Shown in pieces: positions 1-7,889 of a stretch of DNA of 53,003 bases. The notes beneath the pieces are model-generated. The model worked only from the letters and a program-made list of their open reading frames with translations, made no database searches and had not been told where the DNA came from. Position numbers and translations under genes: made by a program. This stretch comes from an uncultured Lachnospiraceae bacterium (GTDB lineage: Bacteria > Bacillota > Clostridia > Lachnospirales > Lachnospiraceae): contig CAMWCA010000020.1 of NCBI GenBank assembly GCA_947172705.1, positions 1-53,003 of the forward strand, in the 5' to 3' direction. Each line of letters begins with the position of its first letter. Positions within the stretch are counted from its first letter, which is position 1.

Positions 1-53
1 CATGCACGGTTCTTAGAGGGGAAAGCGGTAGTAATACCGCTGACCTACTCGAC
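1..53 (+). mobile_element. 3' end of a group II intron (domains V/VI), cut by the window edge
   Basis: The first 53 bases read like the 3' end of a bacterial group II intron. A GCACGGTTC stretch resembles the 3' arm of domain V. It is followed by an AGAGGGGAAAGC linker, a perfect 7-bp hairpin with a GTAA loop (positions 24-41), and the ending ACCTACTCGAC, which finishes with the expected AY dinucleotide. The host reading frame of the radical SAM gene resumes directly after it at base 54. The intron lies antisense to that gene, so it could not splice out of its mRNA. The body and its reverse transcriptase would lie upstream of base 1. The identification is by recalled sequence resemblance only. 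Confidence 0.7.
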
Positions 54-1100
54 CACCCGTAAAATCATTCTGTAGTCGGCGCGGTTGATCTCCACCGGAA
101 ACTGTTCCAAATGCCGAAGCGCCCAGTCCGCCTTGGGATCAAGGAGCACATTGAAGTTGGGCTTTTGTTCATTTAAAAGCTCTCCTGCCTCAAACCCATA
201 AAAACGCAGCAGCCAGTCCGCCTGGTACAATCTGTGTTCCCTCAAAAGAGGCGGCCCGCCTGGCAGCGCCGGAAGCTCCTTGTCCTGGTTCACATTTACA
301 AATGCCGAATAGTAGACCCGCTTCAGATCAAATTTTTGATACAGATTCTCAGCCACCATCATGACCTGATAATCGCTCTCATTGGTAGCGCCTACAATCA
401 TTTGAGTGGACTGCCCTGCGGGCACAAAAGAAGGCGCATGCCTGTACACAACCATTTCGCTTTTATTCTGGGTAATACCCTGTTGGATCTGGCGCATGGG
501 AGCCAAAATATTCTTGCGGTGCTTATTGGGCGCCAGCTGCTTTAAGCCCTCCGCCGTGGGAAGCTCCAGGTTAACGCTCATCCGATCCGCCAAAAGCCCC
601 AGCCTCTGAATCAGCTCTGGATCGGCGCCGGGAATCGCCTTCACATGAATATAACCCTGAAACCGGTACAGCGTACGCAGCTTGTGAACCGCCTCGTAGA
701 TCAGTTCCATTGTATAAGTAGGACTGTATACGATCCCCGAACTAAGAAACAACCCTTCTATATAATTACGTCTGTAAAATTGAATGGTCAGATCACAGAT
801 CTCATCCGGCGTAAAAGTGGCGCGGGGCACATCATTTGACTTCCTGTTGATGCAGTATTTACAATCATAAATACATTCATTGGTAAAAAGAATCTTCAAA
901 AGAGAAATACATCTGCCATCTGCGCCAAAGCTATGGCAGATACCTGCCGACAGTGTATTGCCGATTCCTGTTCCATCTCCTCTTCTCCCTACACCGCTGG
1001 AAGAACAGGAAACATCATACTTCGCCGCATCGGCAAGAATCTTCAGTTTGTCCATAAGGGACATATTTTCTTTTCCATGGACAATCAGTTCTTTCTCCAT
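45..1100 (-). CDS. Radical SAM protein of the putative DNA modification/repair family, C-terminus cut off by a group II intron
   Basis: This is a SplB-like radical SAM protein of the family named putative DNA modification/repair radical SAM protein. The CxxxCxxC cluster motif is visible as CIYDCKYC (about residues 75-82), which should bind a 4Fe-4S cluster and SAM; an earlier Cys-rich N-terminus (YDVSCSSSG) is also typical. ATG at 1100 is preferred over the one at 1121 because GGAGGGAGAG sits directly before it. Family members usually run past 400 residues and end in a helix-hairpin-helix segment following an INRADYR-LLR-PG stretch. Here the sequence stops at INRADYRMILRV, then two intron-encoded codons and a TAG at 45-47. 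The protein therefore lacks its DNA-binding tail. A LexA-like box upstream agrees with a repair role. The reaction catalysed is not established. Confidence 0.85.
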   Translation of the reverse strand: MEKELIVHGKENMSLMDKLKILADAAKYDVSCSSSGVGRRGDGTGIGNTLSAGICHSFGADGRCISLLKILFTNECIYDCKYCINRKSNDVPRATFTPDEICDLTIQFYRRNYIEGLFLSSGIVYSPTYTMELIYEAVHKLRTLYRFQGYIHVKAIPGADPELIQRLGLLADRMSVNLELPTAEGLKQLAPNKHRKNILAPMRQIQQGITQNKSEMVVYRHAPSFVPAGQSTQMIVGATNESDYQVMMVAENLYQKFDLKRVYYSAFVNVNQDKELPALPGGPPLLREHRLYQADWLLRFYGFEAGELLNEQKPNFNVLLDPKADWALRHLEQFPVEINRADYRMILRVVE

Positions 1101-1132
1101 CTCTCCCTCCGTGCAGAACATCTGTTTGTATT

Positions 1133-1182
1133 ATTTTATCACAACCACTTTTAAAAAGCAAGAGTTTTTCGAACATTTGTTC
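1133..1182 (-). promoter_or_regulatory. Promoter with LexA/DinR-type SOS box for the radical SAM gene
   Basis: On the minus strand a -35 TTGCTT (1156-1161) and a -10 TAAAAT (1133-1138) are separated by 17 bp. Just upstream, 1171-1182 is GAAC-ATTT-GTTC, preceded by C, matching the Gram-positive LexA consensus CGAACnnnnGTTC. The site and geometry are seen in the sequence; SOS control is inference. Confidence 0.65.
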
Positions 1183-1360
1183 ATACCCCGTAGTGAATCA
1201 ACCTGACGCGAGGAGCAAAAAGCATATCGGCATCCCGGCTTTGCATCCGGGGACAGACCTCCTCTCCAGGCTTGTCTGCGAATTAGATTTCACTAACAGA
1301 ATGCAGAGAATTGTTCAAATTTGAATATTTTCCCAGAAGTGGGTAATACTGTCTTCAAGA
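1183..1360. other. Intergenic stretch with small inverted repeats, no gene recognised
   Basis: The stretch between the divergent radical SAM gene and the small gene at 1375 has short self-complementary segments (CCCGG/CCGGG around 1233-1250 and CAGAC/GTCTG around 1253-1277). They could fold as RNA, but no riboswitch or ncRNA family was recognised. The 10-mer TATCGGCATC at 1223-1232 recurs at the very end of the window. Confidence 0.3.
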
Positions 1361-1374
1361 AAGGATGGTACGAT

Positions 1375-1521
1375 ATGGAAAAAGAAAAGAAAATTGACAC
1401 GTATCCTAACGGACAACAGCCTGCAAATTCCTATGATGACGGCAATATTTTGCCGGAGGATATGCCTTCCAATGTGATTCCTGACGAAGTTCCCCGGAAA
1501 GACGGTCCCGGCGGCGAATAA
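1375..1521 (+). CDS. Small acidic hypothetical protein (48 aa)
   Basis: The ATG at 1375 is preceded by AAGGATGG at a suitable distance, so it is preferred over the in-frame ATG at 1321, which has no ribosome site. The product is short, hydrophilic and acidic, rich in Pro, Asp, Glu and Asn, and ends in DGPGGE. It has no membrane segment or known motif. A strong rho-independent terminator follows 57 bases after the stop, which supports a real transcription unit. Function unknown. Confidence 0.5.
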   Translation: MEKEKKIDTYPNGQQPANSYDDGNILPEDMPSNVIPDEVPRKDGPGGE

Positions 1522-1578
1522 CGCAACCCCTTTTATCAACCAACGCCGCCGTGCATTACAGGTCGGCATATGACAGTT

Positions 1579-1620
1579 AACGGAAGTCCGTATATCCTAC
1601 AGACTTCCGTTTTCTTTTCC
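1579..1620 (+). terminator. Rho-independent terminator of the small gene
   Basis: A perfect 10-bp stem (AACGGAAGTC at 1579-1588 with GACTTCCGTT at 1602-1611) is followed by TTTCTTTTCC. The T-rich side faces the plus strand. It overlaps the 3' end of convergent rarA. Confidence 0.8.
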
Positions 1621-2952
1621 TTGAAGAAGCGCTCCGCTGTTTTTGATTTTCTTGATTTCTTCCAGTTTTGCTTTTATTTCCGCTTCATTTCCCTGACCAT
1701 CGGGCGCATAGTATACCCTGTCCTCCAGAGAATCCGGCAGGCACTTCATGGCGGTGAGCTTTTCTTTCGTATCATGTGCATACTGATACCCCTCCCCGTA
1801 GTGAAGCTCCTGCATCAGCTCTGTCACCCCGTTTCTGATTTGAAGGGGAACCGGCTCCGCCAGCATTTTAACGGCGTCTGTTTTCGCTCTTTCGTACGCC
1901 CTGTACAGCGCATTGGATTTAGGCGCCATGGACAGGTAGACCACGGCATGGGTCAAATTTACGTTACATTCGGGCATTCCGTTAAAGTGGCATGCCTGAT
2001 AAGCCGCAACCGCCACCTGCAGTGCCTGAGAATCCGCCATTCCCACATCCTCGCTGGCAAACCTGATCAGACGCCTTGCCACATAAAGAGGATCTTCCCC
2101 TGCCTCCAGCATTCTTGCCAGCCAGTAAACCGCCGCATCCGGATCGGTATTCCGCATGGACTTGTGCAGCGCCGAGATCAGATTATAGTGCTCCTCCCCG
2201 TTTCGGTCGTATAGCAGCATCTTCTTCCCGGTACACTGCTCCAGGATTTCCGCCTTTACGGTAATGGAACCGTCAGCAGAAATCTCACCGTTCAACACCG
2301 CCATATCCAGCGTGTTCAGGGCAGTTCTCCCGTCTCCATTGGCAAAAACCGCAATCGCTTCCAGCAGCCTTTCTTCTATATAAATGGTGCTGTTGCCAAG
2401 CCCGCGTCTGTCAGTCAACGCATGGCGGAGAAGCAAAAGAATGTCCTGCTGGGTCAATGCCTGTAACACAAATACTTTACACCTTGACAAAAGAGCGGAA
2501 TTGATCTCAAAGGAAGGATTTTCGGTAGTCGCCCCGATCAGAATGATGCTTCCCTTCTCCACATAAGGCAGGAAGGCATCCTGCTGTGCCTTGTTAAAGC
2601 GATGGATCTCGTCCACAAACACAATGGTTTTCAATCCCATCATACGGTCGTCTTCGGCGCGCTTCATAACCTCCTTGATCTCCTTGATACCGCTTGTGAC
2701 GGCGCTGAAATCTATAAATGACGATCGCGTCACATTTGCAATAATACGCGCTAACGTGGTCTTTCCAACGCCCGGAGGTCCCCAGAATATCATGGAAGTG
2801 ATTGTGTCCTTTTCCAGCATCTGGCGCAGCGCCTTCCCCTTACCTATCAGGTGTTCCTGACCAACATAGTCATCCAATGACTGAGGACGAAGTCTGCTCG
2901 CCAGCGGGGCATTTTGATTGATTTCCTCTGCAAAAAGCGATAGCTGTTCCAT
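1597..2952 (-). CDS. rarA: Replication-associated recombination protein A (RarA/MgsA), AAA+ ATPase
   Basis: A clamp-loader-like AAA+ ATPase that acts at stalled replication forks. Walker A (GPPGVGKTT, about residues 57-65), Walker B with DEIHRF (about 110), and sensor-1 ATTENPSFEIN are all present. They are followed by the C-terminal tetramerisation region typical of MgsA, with the signature KSMRNTDPDAAVYWLARML. The length of 451 residues is normal. The start is set at 2952 because GGAGGT lies 4 bases upstream of that ATG and overlaps the earlier in-frame ATG at 2964. The N-terminal motif MEQLSLFAE resembles a clamp-binding QLxLF peptide. A LexA-like box lies in the promoter. The gene is convergent with the small gene at 1375. 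Confidence 0.95.
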   Translation of the reverse strand: MEQLSLFAEEINQNAPLASRLRPQSLDDYVGQEHLIGKGKALRQMLEKDTITSMIFWGPPGVGKTTLARIIANVTRSSFIDFSAVTSGIKEIKEVMKRAEDDRMMGLKTIVFVDEIHRFNKAQQDAFLPYVEKGSIILIGATTENPSFEINSALLSRCKVFVLQALTQQDILLLLRHALTDRRGLGNSTIYIEERLLEAIAVFANGDGRTALNTLDMAVLNGEISADGSITVKAEILEQCTGKKMLLYDRNGEEHYNLISALHKSMRNTDPDAAVYWLARMLEAGEDPLYVARRLIRFASEDVGMADSQALQVAVAAYQACHFNGMPECNVNLTHAVVYLSMAPKSNALYRAYERAKTDAVKMLAEPVPLQIRNGVTELMQELHYGEGYQYAHDTKEKLTAMKCLPDSLEDRVYYAPDGQGNEAEIKAKLEEIKKIKNSGALLQGKENGSL

Positions 2953-2984
2953 ACTTACCTCCATGTCAAAGCAGCTTGTTTATC

Positions 2985-3026
2985 GAACATTTGTTTTATT
3001 TTATCACTTTTTATTTTATTTGTAAA
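2985..3026 (-). promoter_or_regulatory. rarA promoter with LexA-like box
   Basis: A -35 TTTACA (3021-3026), 17-bp spacer and -10 TAAAAT (2998-3003) read on the minus strand. Immediately downstream at 2985-2996 is GAACATTTGTTT, one base off the GAACnnnnGTTC LexA consensus and sharing CGAACATTTGTT with the box at 1170-1182. A repressor there would cover the transcription start. Confidence 0.6.
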
Positions 3027-3040
3027 TGCCTGCCAGAATC

Positions 3041-3499
3041 TTATCCTCCATACCGCCAATCAGTCAATATCTCCATGGACAGCACCGACTGCCCTGTTTC
3101 TCCATAATGAAGCACCAATTCCTGCTCCTCCTCCTTCCAGGTGCCTCCGCTGAAAGGATCAATGATCTCCGACTGCCACACACGAACCAGATCTTTGTTC
3201 TCATCAAACACATAAAGCTTCCCTTCGTAGTAAACCCCTTCATTCATCGCTGCCATTTCTTCGTTGAAATCCTGAGTATAGCAACACACATATCTTTTTC
3301 CCGTAAGTCCGTCCGTTATTTCCTGCTCCCAGATAAAATCCTCATTGTAGATTTCCCAGACCGATTCCTCTGCTTTCACCAACTCCTGCTCCTCGGATTT
3401 TACATCCACGATTCCCATAATCCACCAGATAATTCCTCCCAAAATGATTCCTTCCAGAACCAGCATGCCCCTGACGATTCCTTTCCTGCAGTTTCCCAT
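3041..3499 (-). CDS. Hypothetical membrane-anchored protein (152 aa)
   Basis: A short basic N-terminus is followed by one hydrophobic segment (about residues 9-31, MLVLEGIILGGIIWWIMGIV), giving a single-pass anchor. The roughly 120-residue acidic domain outside the membrane is rich in Trp, Tyr and Glu, with no recognised family and no lipobox. AGGGAG precedes the ATG. The gene lies between rarA (its promoter starts right after this stop codon) and the BlaI/M56 operon terminator. Function unknown. Confidence 0.65.
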   Translation of the reverse strand: MGNCRKGIVRGMLVLEGIILGGIIWWIMGIVDVKSEEQELVKAEESVWEIYNEDFIWEQEITDGLTGKRYVCCYTQDFNEEMAAMNEGVYYEGKLYVFDENKDLVRVWQSEIIDPFSGGTWKEEEQELVLHYGETGQSVLSMEILTDWRYGG

Positions 3500-3554
3500 C
3501 TCAATCTCCCTCTCCCGGCATCTTTATCTTTCTGCTTTCATTGACTTTCTCCAT

Positions 3555-3615
3555 ATAAAAAAGGTGTAAAACAACAACGCTGAATCAATTTCGTTCCGCA
3601 TTTTCATTTTACACC
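3555..3615 (-). terminator. Terminator-like stem-loop of the BlaI/M56 operon
   Basis: The perfect inverted repeat GGTGTAAAA (3563-3571) / TTTTACACC (3607-3615) encloses a loop with a smaller AACG/CGTT stem. On the minus strand it is followed by TTTTTTATAT, and it lies about 50 bases after the M56 stop codon. Confidence 0.55.
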
Positions 3616-3663
3616 ATTCTTGCATCATAATTGCATCAAAATTCTTTTAACGCTTTTTTAGAT

Positions 3664-6108
3664 TTATCGTATTCCGGAACTGGAAAAACGCAACGCTTCC
3701 TGCGCCTCCTTCACAAACGCCTGATATTCATCCTGGCTTACACATACGCTTCCCACAGAATCCGCATCGCTGAATCCGTAATGGAAGATCTCCCACTCCT
3801 GCTGTTCTCCTTCCCACCATTCTTTTGAAGGAAGGTCGTTGTGCAGCAGACCGTCCACCTGCCAGCCGTCTTCCGCTTTCGTGAGATAAAGAAAACGCTC
3901 TACCGCTATATCTTCCTCCGGGCTGCGTTCAGGCAGTCCCACCGCACCGCTGTCCTCAAACACAAGATTTACCAAAAAAACGGCTTTTCCTTTCTCCTCA
4001 TCGATCAAAAGACTGCTTCCGGACAAATACACTTCCGCACTTTCCCAGGCGTCTACCATGACCCGGTCAGGGGTTACGTCTGAAAGAAGGGAAATCAAAA
4101 AGGAATTTCGTCCCATATACTGGTAGAAAAGCCATGACGCTCCGCTTATATCCTTTCTTTTCAGATCCACAGCAAGCTTTGCCTGCTCCCTCATCGCCCG
4201 GTCCGCTTTCCTCACCTCCTCCGTGGTTTTATAAGTAATGTGAGGGTAAAACCGCTCATGAAGTTCCTTTATTTCTTTTTCCCAGTACAAAGATAAAAGA
4301 TAGCTTTCCCTGCCTTCTACATAGATCGTCTCGCCTGCTCCTGCAAAGCAGTCTGTGTAGTAACCCTTTATCTCCTCCTCTTGCCAGATACACTCCGCCA
4401 CAGCTTTCCATCGTTTCATGTCCTGAATGCTGCCTCCGGGGTTATAGCGAATCTGAAGGTATGCGGCTGTCTGTATGCCGTTTAATAGCTGTTCCCCGCT
4501 GTCCGTCACCTCATTTTCTCCAAGCTCTCCCTTTCCCGTCAGCATGATCTGATAGCTGTTTAAATGTTCAACCTCATCTTCCCCTACGTCAACGTACATT
4601 CCTCCCTTTTCATCCACTTTGTCCATCAGGGTTCCATAATCCCACACCTCAATTTCGCTCAAATTAAGGGCAAGATTACGGTTTAAAACTGCCAGCATAT
4701 CCTGACTTGTACCATCAGCACAAAGTCTTTCCAACTTTATCCCATTGCCCGATAAGTCCGGCATATAAAGATCATCTGAGAGCAGCACCACACTTTTCCC
4801 ATTCTCCTGAGGGTCTGACAGGAAAAGAAAAAGCCTTCCGCTGAGATTTCCGTTTAATTCTTTTCCTTCTCCTTTTATCATCACTGCCGTTCCTTCAAAG
4901 TGCGCCTCCTCCTCTTCTGTCTCTGGTTCCGTTTTTCTTTCTTCCCGGGTATTTGCCACAGTCGAAGCCGAAACCTGATTATCCTTTCTTTCTTCCATAT
5001 AAACGGTTCCTGTATAAGTACAGCCTGCGCAAAGAAGCGTCAGTAAAACTGCCATAATCGTTGCAAGCATACTGCTTTTTCTTTTTCCTGCAATATAATC
5101 AATTCGTTTTTTCATAAACTTCTTTCCCGATGTCATCATGGTCGCCGTCTCTAAAATTCCTTCTTTTTCTCCTGCAGCCTTAACCATTGTCAGAAGCGCA
5201 TCTCCGTAAGCCCAGCGCTTTTCTTCCCCCAGCCTGTCTACACACCCGGCATCACAGGCAAGCTCTCCGTCCTGCCGGGACAACCTTGCAGCCAGCCACG
5301 CCAGCGGATTGTACCAGTTTATAATCAGGCACAAAACCCTTACCAACGCCCAGATATGGTCTCCATGCCTGTAATGAGTCGATTCATGCGCCAGGATCAG
5401 CTCCCTCTGCTGTGCGCCTGCATCCCAATCTCTTTCAGGAATATAAATCGACGGGACAATCCCAAACAGACAGGGGGATGTAAGATCGTCCCCTGCCACA
5501 TAAACCCGCAGTTTTCCAAAGCCTGCCGCCGTATCCTCCTGCCTTTTCCTCTCGGAACGCAAAAAGCGATAGAAGGCAATATTTCGCCCAAGAAAAAGCA
5601 ATAAGACCAACGTCATTCCTATGAGCCACAAAATTCCCGCAAACTGCCTGAGCCTTCCAAAAAAAGTACCTGCCCAATGCCATTTCAATTCATATGACAC
5701 AACTTCTTCCCCTGCCGTTTCTCCGGGCGCCTGCCTTTCGCCTTCCCTGACCGCCGTCTCCCATCCGGCTTCTCCTCCGAACGGAACCTCTGCCCTCAGT
5801 TCTTCCTTTGCCTGGCTTTCCTGCTGCTCTCTTTCCACTCTTTGATAATATTCCTGAAACTGCTGTCTTTTGTACGCCTCCTCCTGCCTGCTTTCCTCTT
5901 TTGCCAAAGCCCTGCTCCCCATCTTCCATAAATCTGTATTCATAACGCTGACAGGGCTAAATAGCAGCATGCCTGGCATAAGAAGCCGTACCGCCACAAA
6001 CAGCCAGAGCCCATACATCAAAAGGGGGCTGATCCTTTTTTGAAATACTTTCCTGATCAACAAAATGCCAAGGATCATCAAAGAGGATACTAATGTTTTC
6101 GTTATCAT
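3664..6108 (-). CDS. BlaR1/MecR1-type M56 metallopeptidase sensor with an LCP-like extracellular domain
   Basis: The N-terminal third is a BlaR1/MecR1-type membrane protease. It has two membrane segments near the start, a third near residue 160, then the zinc motif HESTH (first His at about 241) with the family hallmark YRHGDHIWALVR and ELACDAGCV. A further membrane segment (about 350-365) ends in an AGC motif. The outer C-terminal part is not a penicillin-binding domain. It resembles a LytR-CpsA-Psr (LCP) domain (VWDYGTLMDKVDEKGGMYVDV, then LLNGIQTAAYLQIRYNPGGS) and is followed by an NTF2-like tail. ATG at 6108 is preferred because AAGGGGG precedes it; the alternative is 6135. It overlaps the end of blaI closely, implying co-translation. 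The ligand is unknown, and no beta-lactamase is in the window. Confidence 0.85.
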   Translation of the reverse strand: MITKTLVSSLMILGILLIRKVFQKRISPLLMYGLWLFVAVRLLMPGMLLFSPVSVMNTDLWKMGSRALAKEESRQEEAYKRQQFQEYYQRVEREQQESQAKEELRAEVPFGGEAGWETAVREGERQAPGETAGEEVVSYELKWHWAGTFFGRLRQFAGILWLIGMTLVLLLFLGRNIAFYRFLRSERKRQEDTAAGFGKLRVYVAGDDLTSPCLFGIVPSIYIPERDWDAGAQQRELILAHESTHYRHGDHIWALVRVLCLIINWYNPLAWLAARLSRQDGELACDAGCVDRLGEEKRWAYGDALLTMVKAAGEKEGILETATMMTSGKKFMKKRIDYIAGKRKSSMLATIMAVLLTLLCAGCTYTGTVYMEERKDNQVSASTVANTREERKTEPETEEEEAHFEGTAVMIKGEGKELNGNLSGRLFLFLSDPQENGKSVVLLSDDLYMPDLSGNGIKLERLCADGTSQDMLAVLNRNLALNLSEIEVWDYGTLMDKVDEKGGMYVDVGEDEVEHLNSYQIMLTGKGELGENEVTDSGEQLLNGIQTAAYLQIRYNPGGSIQDMKRWKAVAECIWQEEEIKGYYTDCFAGAGETIYVEGRESYLLSLYWEKEIKELHERFYPHITYKTTEEVRKADRAMREQAKLAVDLKRKDISGASWLFYQYMGRNSFLISLLSDVTPDRVMVDAWESAEVYLSGSSLLIDEEKGKAVFLVNLVFEDSGAVGLPERSPEEDIAVERFLYLTKAEDGWQVDGLLHNDLPSKEWWEGEQQEWEIFHYGFSDADSVGSVCVSQDEYQAFVKEAQEALRFSSSGIR

Positions 6109-6112
6109 TCCG

Positions 6113-6526
6113 TCATTGTCCCCCTTCTTTTCCATCTCTTTGCGCTATCGCATTTTTTTCCGCTTTATGGAGAATTTCCCTCAATTCCTCTATATCCTGC
6201 CTGCTGAGAGGATGATTCTCCACAAAGGCGCTCATCAGCATCCCCAGGCTCCCCCCATAGGTTCTCTTCAAAAAAGAGTCCGTCTCCTTCAAAACGACCT
6301 CCTCCCGTTTTACCTCTGTGAAATAAAGCCTTGCCCTTTCTCCTTCCTCATACCGAAGATAGCCTTTCTCCTGCATTCTGCGCAGAATGGTGTTGGTGGT
6401 GCTCTTACTCCATCCCTGCTTTTCCTTCATTTTATGTACCAGCTGCATCAGCGTTTGGGGCTGTTCTTCCCAAAGAACCTCCATGACCCCCCATTCTGAA
6501 TTATTCAAACTGACATTCTCCTGCAT
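6113..6526 (-). CDS. BlaI/MecI-type transcriptional repressor
   Basis: A 137-residue winged-helix repressor of the BlaI/MecI family: the typical opening SEWGVMEVLWEE, the recognition region WSKSTTNTILRRMQEKGYL, and a C-terminal dimerisation helix. In the family, the partner protease cleaves the repressor after an external signal and releases the operon. ATG at 6526 was chosen because AGGAGGAGGAAAGG stands right before it; the 46 codons upstream to 6664 run through the promoter. The M56 gene follows with a reading-frame overlap or near contact. Two operator copies in its own promoter argue for autorepression. Confidence 0.9.
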   Translation of the reverse strand: MQENVSLNNSEWGVMEVLWEEQPQTLMQLVHKMKEKQGWSKSTTNTILRRMQEKGYLRYEEGERARLYFTEVKREEVVLKETDSFLKRTYGGSLGMLMSAFVENHPLSRQDIEELREILHKAEKNAIAQRDGKEGGQ

Positions 6527-6579
6527 CCTTTCCTCCTCCTGTCTTTCCCGCCGCCAATCTATCCTTTTACGCTTTTTAG

Positions 6580-6635
6580 GTTGACACCTGTAACCCTTTA
6601 ATCTCATATTATCATGTTGTGTTACACACGTCAAC
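6580..6635 (-). promoter_or_regulatory. Promoter and paired BlaI operators
   Basis: On the minus strand, -35 TTGACG (6629-6634) and -10 TAATAT (6606-6611) are exactly 17 bp apart. Two copies of GTTGACnnnTGTAACnC lie in opposite orientation at about 6580-6596 and 6619-6635, 14 of 17 positions identical. Each contains the ACAnnTGT-like core of BlaI/MecI boxes. One covers the -35 and spacer; the other lies just past the start point. Confidence 0.75.
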
Positions 6636-6820
6636 CAAATTGCTGAAATAAAAATTTTTTTCAAATTTTTATTTTACCGATTGCGTGCCTGATTTTTTCA
6701 TGATAAAATATGAAAAAGCATATTTTCTTTAAGGCAAATCCGATATTATCTTTTTCTAAGGTTTTCAAACCATAATTTCAGAAAATCCATGCTTTTATCC
6801 CAACTAACCATTATTTCAAT

Positions 6821-6863
6821 AAGCAGGAGGCTCTGAAATGAATCTCCTGTGAGCTGCTTTTTT
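6821..6863 (+). promoter_or_regulatory. Leader hairpin with T-run and four-codon mini-ORF before the Rpn gene
   Basis: CAGGAG (6824-6829) can pair with CTCCTG (6844-6849), or AAGCAG (6821-6826) with CTGCTT (6854-6859), followed by a run of six T. Inside, AGGAGG and a 7-base gap lead to ATG-AAT-CTC-CTG-TGA (6838-6852). The layout resembles an attenuator. The sequence between 6665 and 6820 is AT-rich with no gene. Confidence 0.35.
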
Positions 6864-6895
6864 AGGGAAGCGGCACATCAGTCAGGAGGATGAGA

Positions 6896-7777
6896 ATGAC
6901 AGAAAAGTACGTACAGAGAAACCACAAGGACACCCTGTTCCGGATGTTGTTTAAGGAGAAGGAAAACCTTCTGAGCTTATACAACGCAGTCAATGGGACA
7001 TGCTACACAGATGCAGAGGAATTGGAAATCACCACATTGGAAAATGCGGTCTACATGAATTATAAAAACGATATTTCCTTTGTGTTTGATTTTGAGTTGA
7101 TGCTCTACGAGCACCAATCAACTGTAAACCCTAATATGCCCCTGAGGGATTTAATTTACGTGACCAAAGTATTGCAGGGCATTATAAGGAACGAAAATTT
7201 GTACAGTTCCATGCTGATCAAACTGCCTACGCCCAGGTTTGTGGTGTTCTATAATGGAAGGGATTGCCAGCCCGGGGAGCAGACGCTGAGGCTATCGGAT
7301 TCTTTCAAAAAGGAATTGGAAAGACCAGAGTTGGAACTTATTGTGACGGTGTACAACATCAACTGGGGATGTAATACGGAACTGATGAAAGCGTGCCGGT
7401 TGCTGAAAGAATATGCCCAATATGTAGAGCAGGTCAGAAAAATGGCAAAAGAACTGTCTTTTCCCGATGCAGTGGAACAGGCGGTGGATTATTGTATTCA
7501 AAATGGAATATTGGCGGATTTTCTTTTAAAGAACCGTGCGGAGGCGATAGAGATGAGTATATTTGAATATGATGAGGAGAAATACCTTCAAAGTGAGCGG
7601 GAAGTATGGCGGAATGAAGGAATCACAATTGGGCATGAGACAGGGTATACAGAAGCTGAAAATCGCTTTTCCCAATTAATGCAGATTTTGATAGACGCAA
7701 AAAGAGAAGAAGATATGAGACGCGCTGTTTCCGACCCGGACTACAGAAAGCAATTGTACCTGGAATATCATCTATAG
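6896..7777 (+). CDS. Rpn-family recombination-promoting nuclease / PD-(D/E)XK nuclease family transposase
   Basis: The N-terminal half carries the family signature: KDTLFRMLFKEKENLLSLYNA, then the nuclease core FVFDFELMLYEHQST (about residues 60-75), where acidic and Gln residues form the PD-(D/E)XK site, then PLRDLIYVTKVLQ and FVVFYNGRD. In the Escherichia coli Rpn proteins this fold cuts DNA and raises RecA-independent recombination. Such genes are multicopy in Lachnospiraceae and often annotated as transposases. The C-terminal half is helical and variable. ATG at 6896 is preferred because AGGAGG abuts the ATG at 6890 with no spacing. There is no partner gene or terminal inverted repeat, so mobility of this copy is unproven. 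Confidence 0.85.
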   Translation: MTEKYVQRNHKDTLFRMLFKEKENLLSLYNAVNGTCYTDAEELEITTLENAVYMNYKNDISFVFDFELMLYEHQSTVNPNMPLRDLIYVTKVLQGIIRNENLYSSMLIKLPTPRFVVFYNGRDCQPGEQTLRLSDSFKKELERPELELIVTVYNINWGCNTELMKACRLLKEYAQYVEQVRKMAKELSFPDAVEQAVDYCIQNGILADFLLKNRAEAIEMSIFEYDEEKYLQSEREVWRNEGITIGHETGYTEAENRFSQLMQILIDAKREEDMRRAVSDPDYRKQLYLEYHL

Positions 7778-7889
7778 AGCCGTTACTTTTCCCTCCATTG
7801 AAAAAAGCAGTTTTTTGTGGTATATTGTAACTGTTCATTCCTATAATACAGCATATTACGAAGAACCATCAGAATGTGAGGATATTTTT

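Noticed and set aside
1183..1360. Possible riboswitch or small RNA in the gap
   Set aside because: Short stems exist, but no known consensus was recognised and they are weaker than the terminators seen elsewhere.
1570..2214. 214-codon plus-strand ORF opposite rarA
   Set aside because: Antisense shadow of the rarA coding region with no ribosome site and no recognisable motif.
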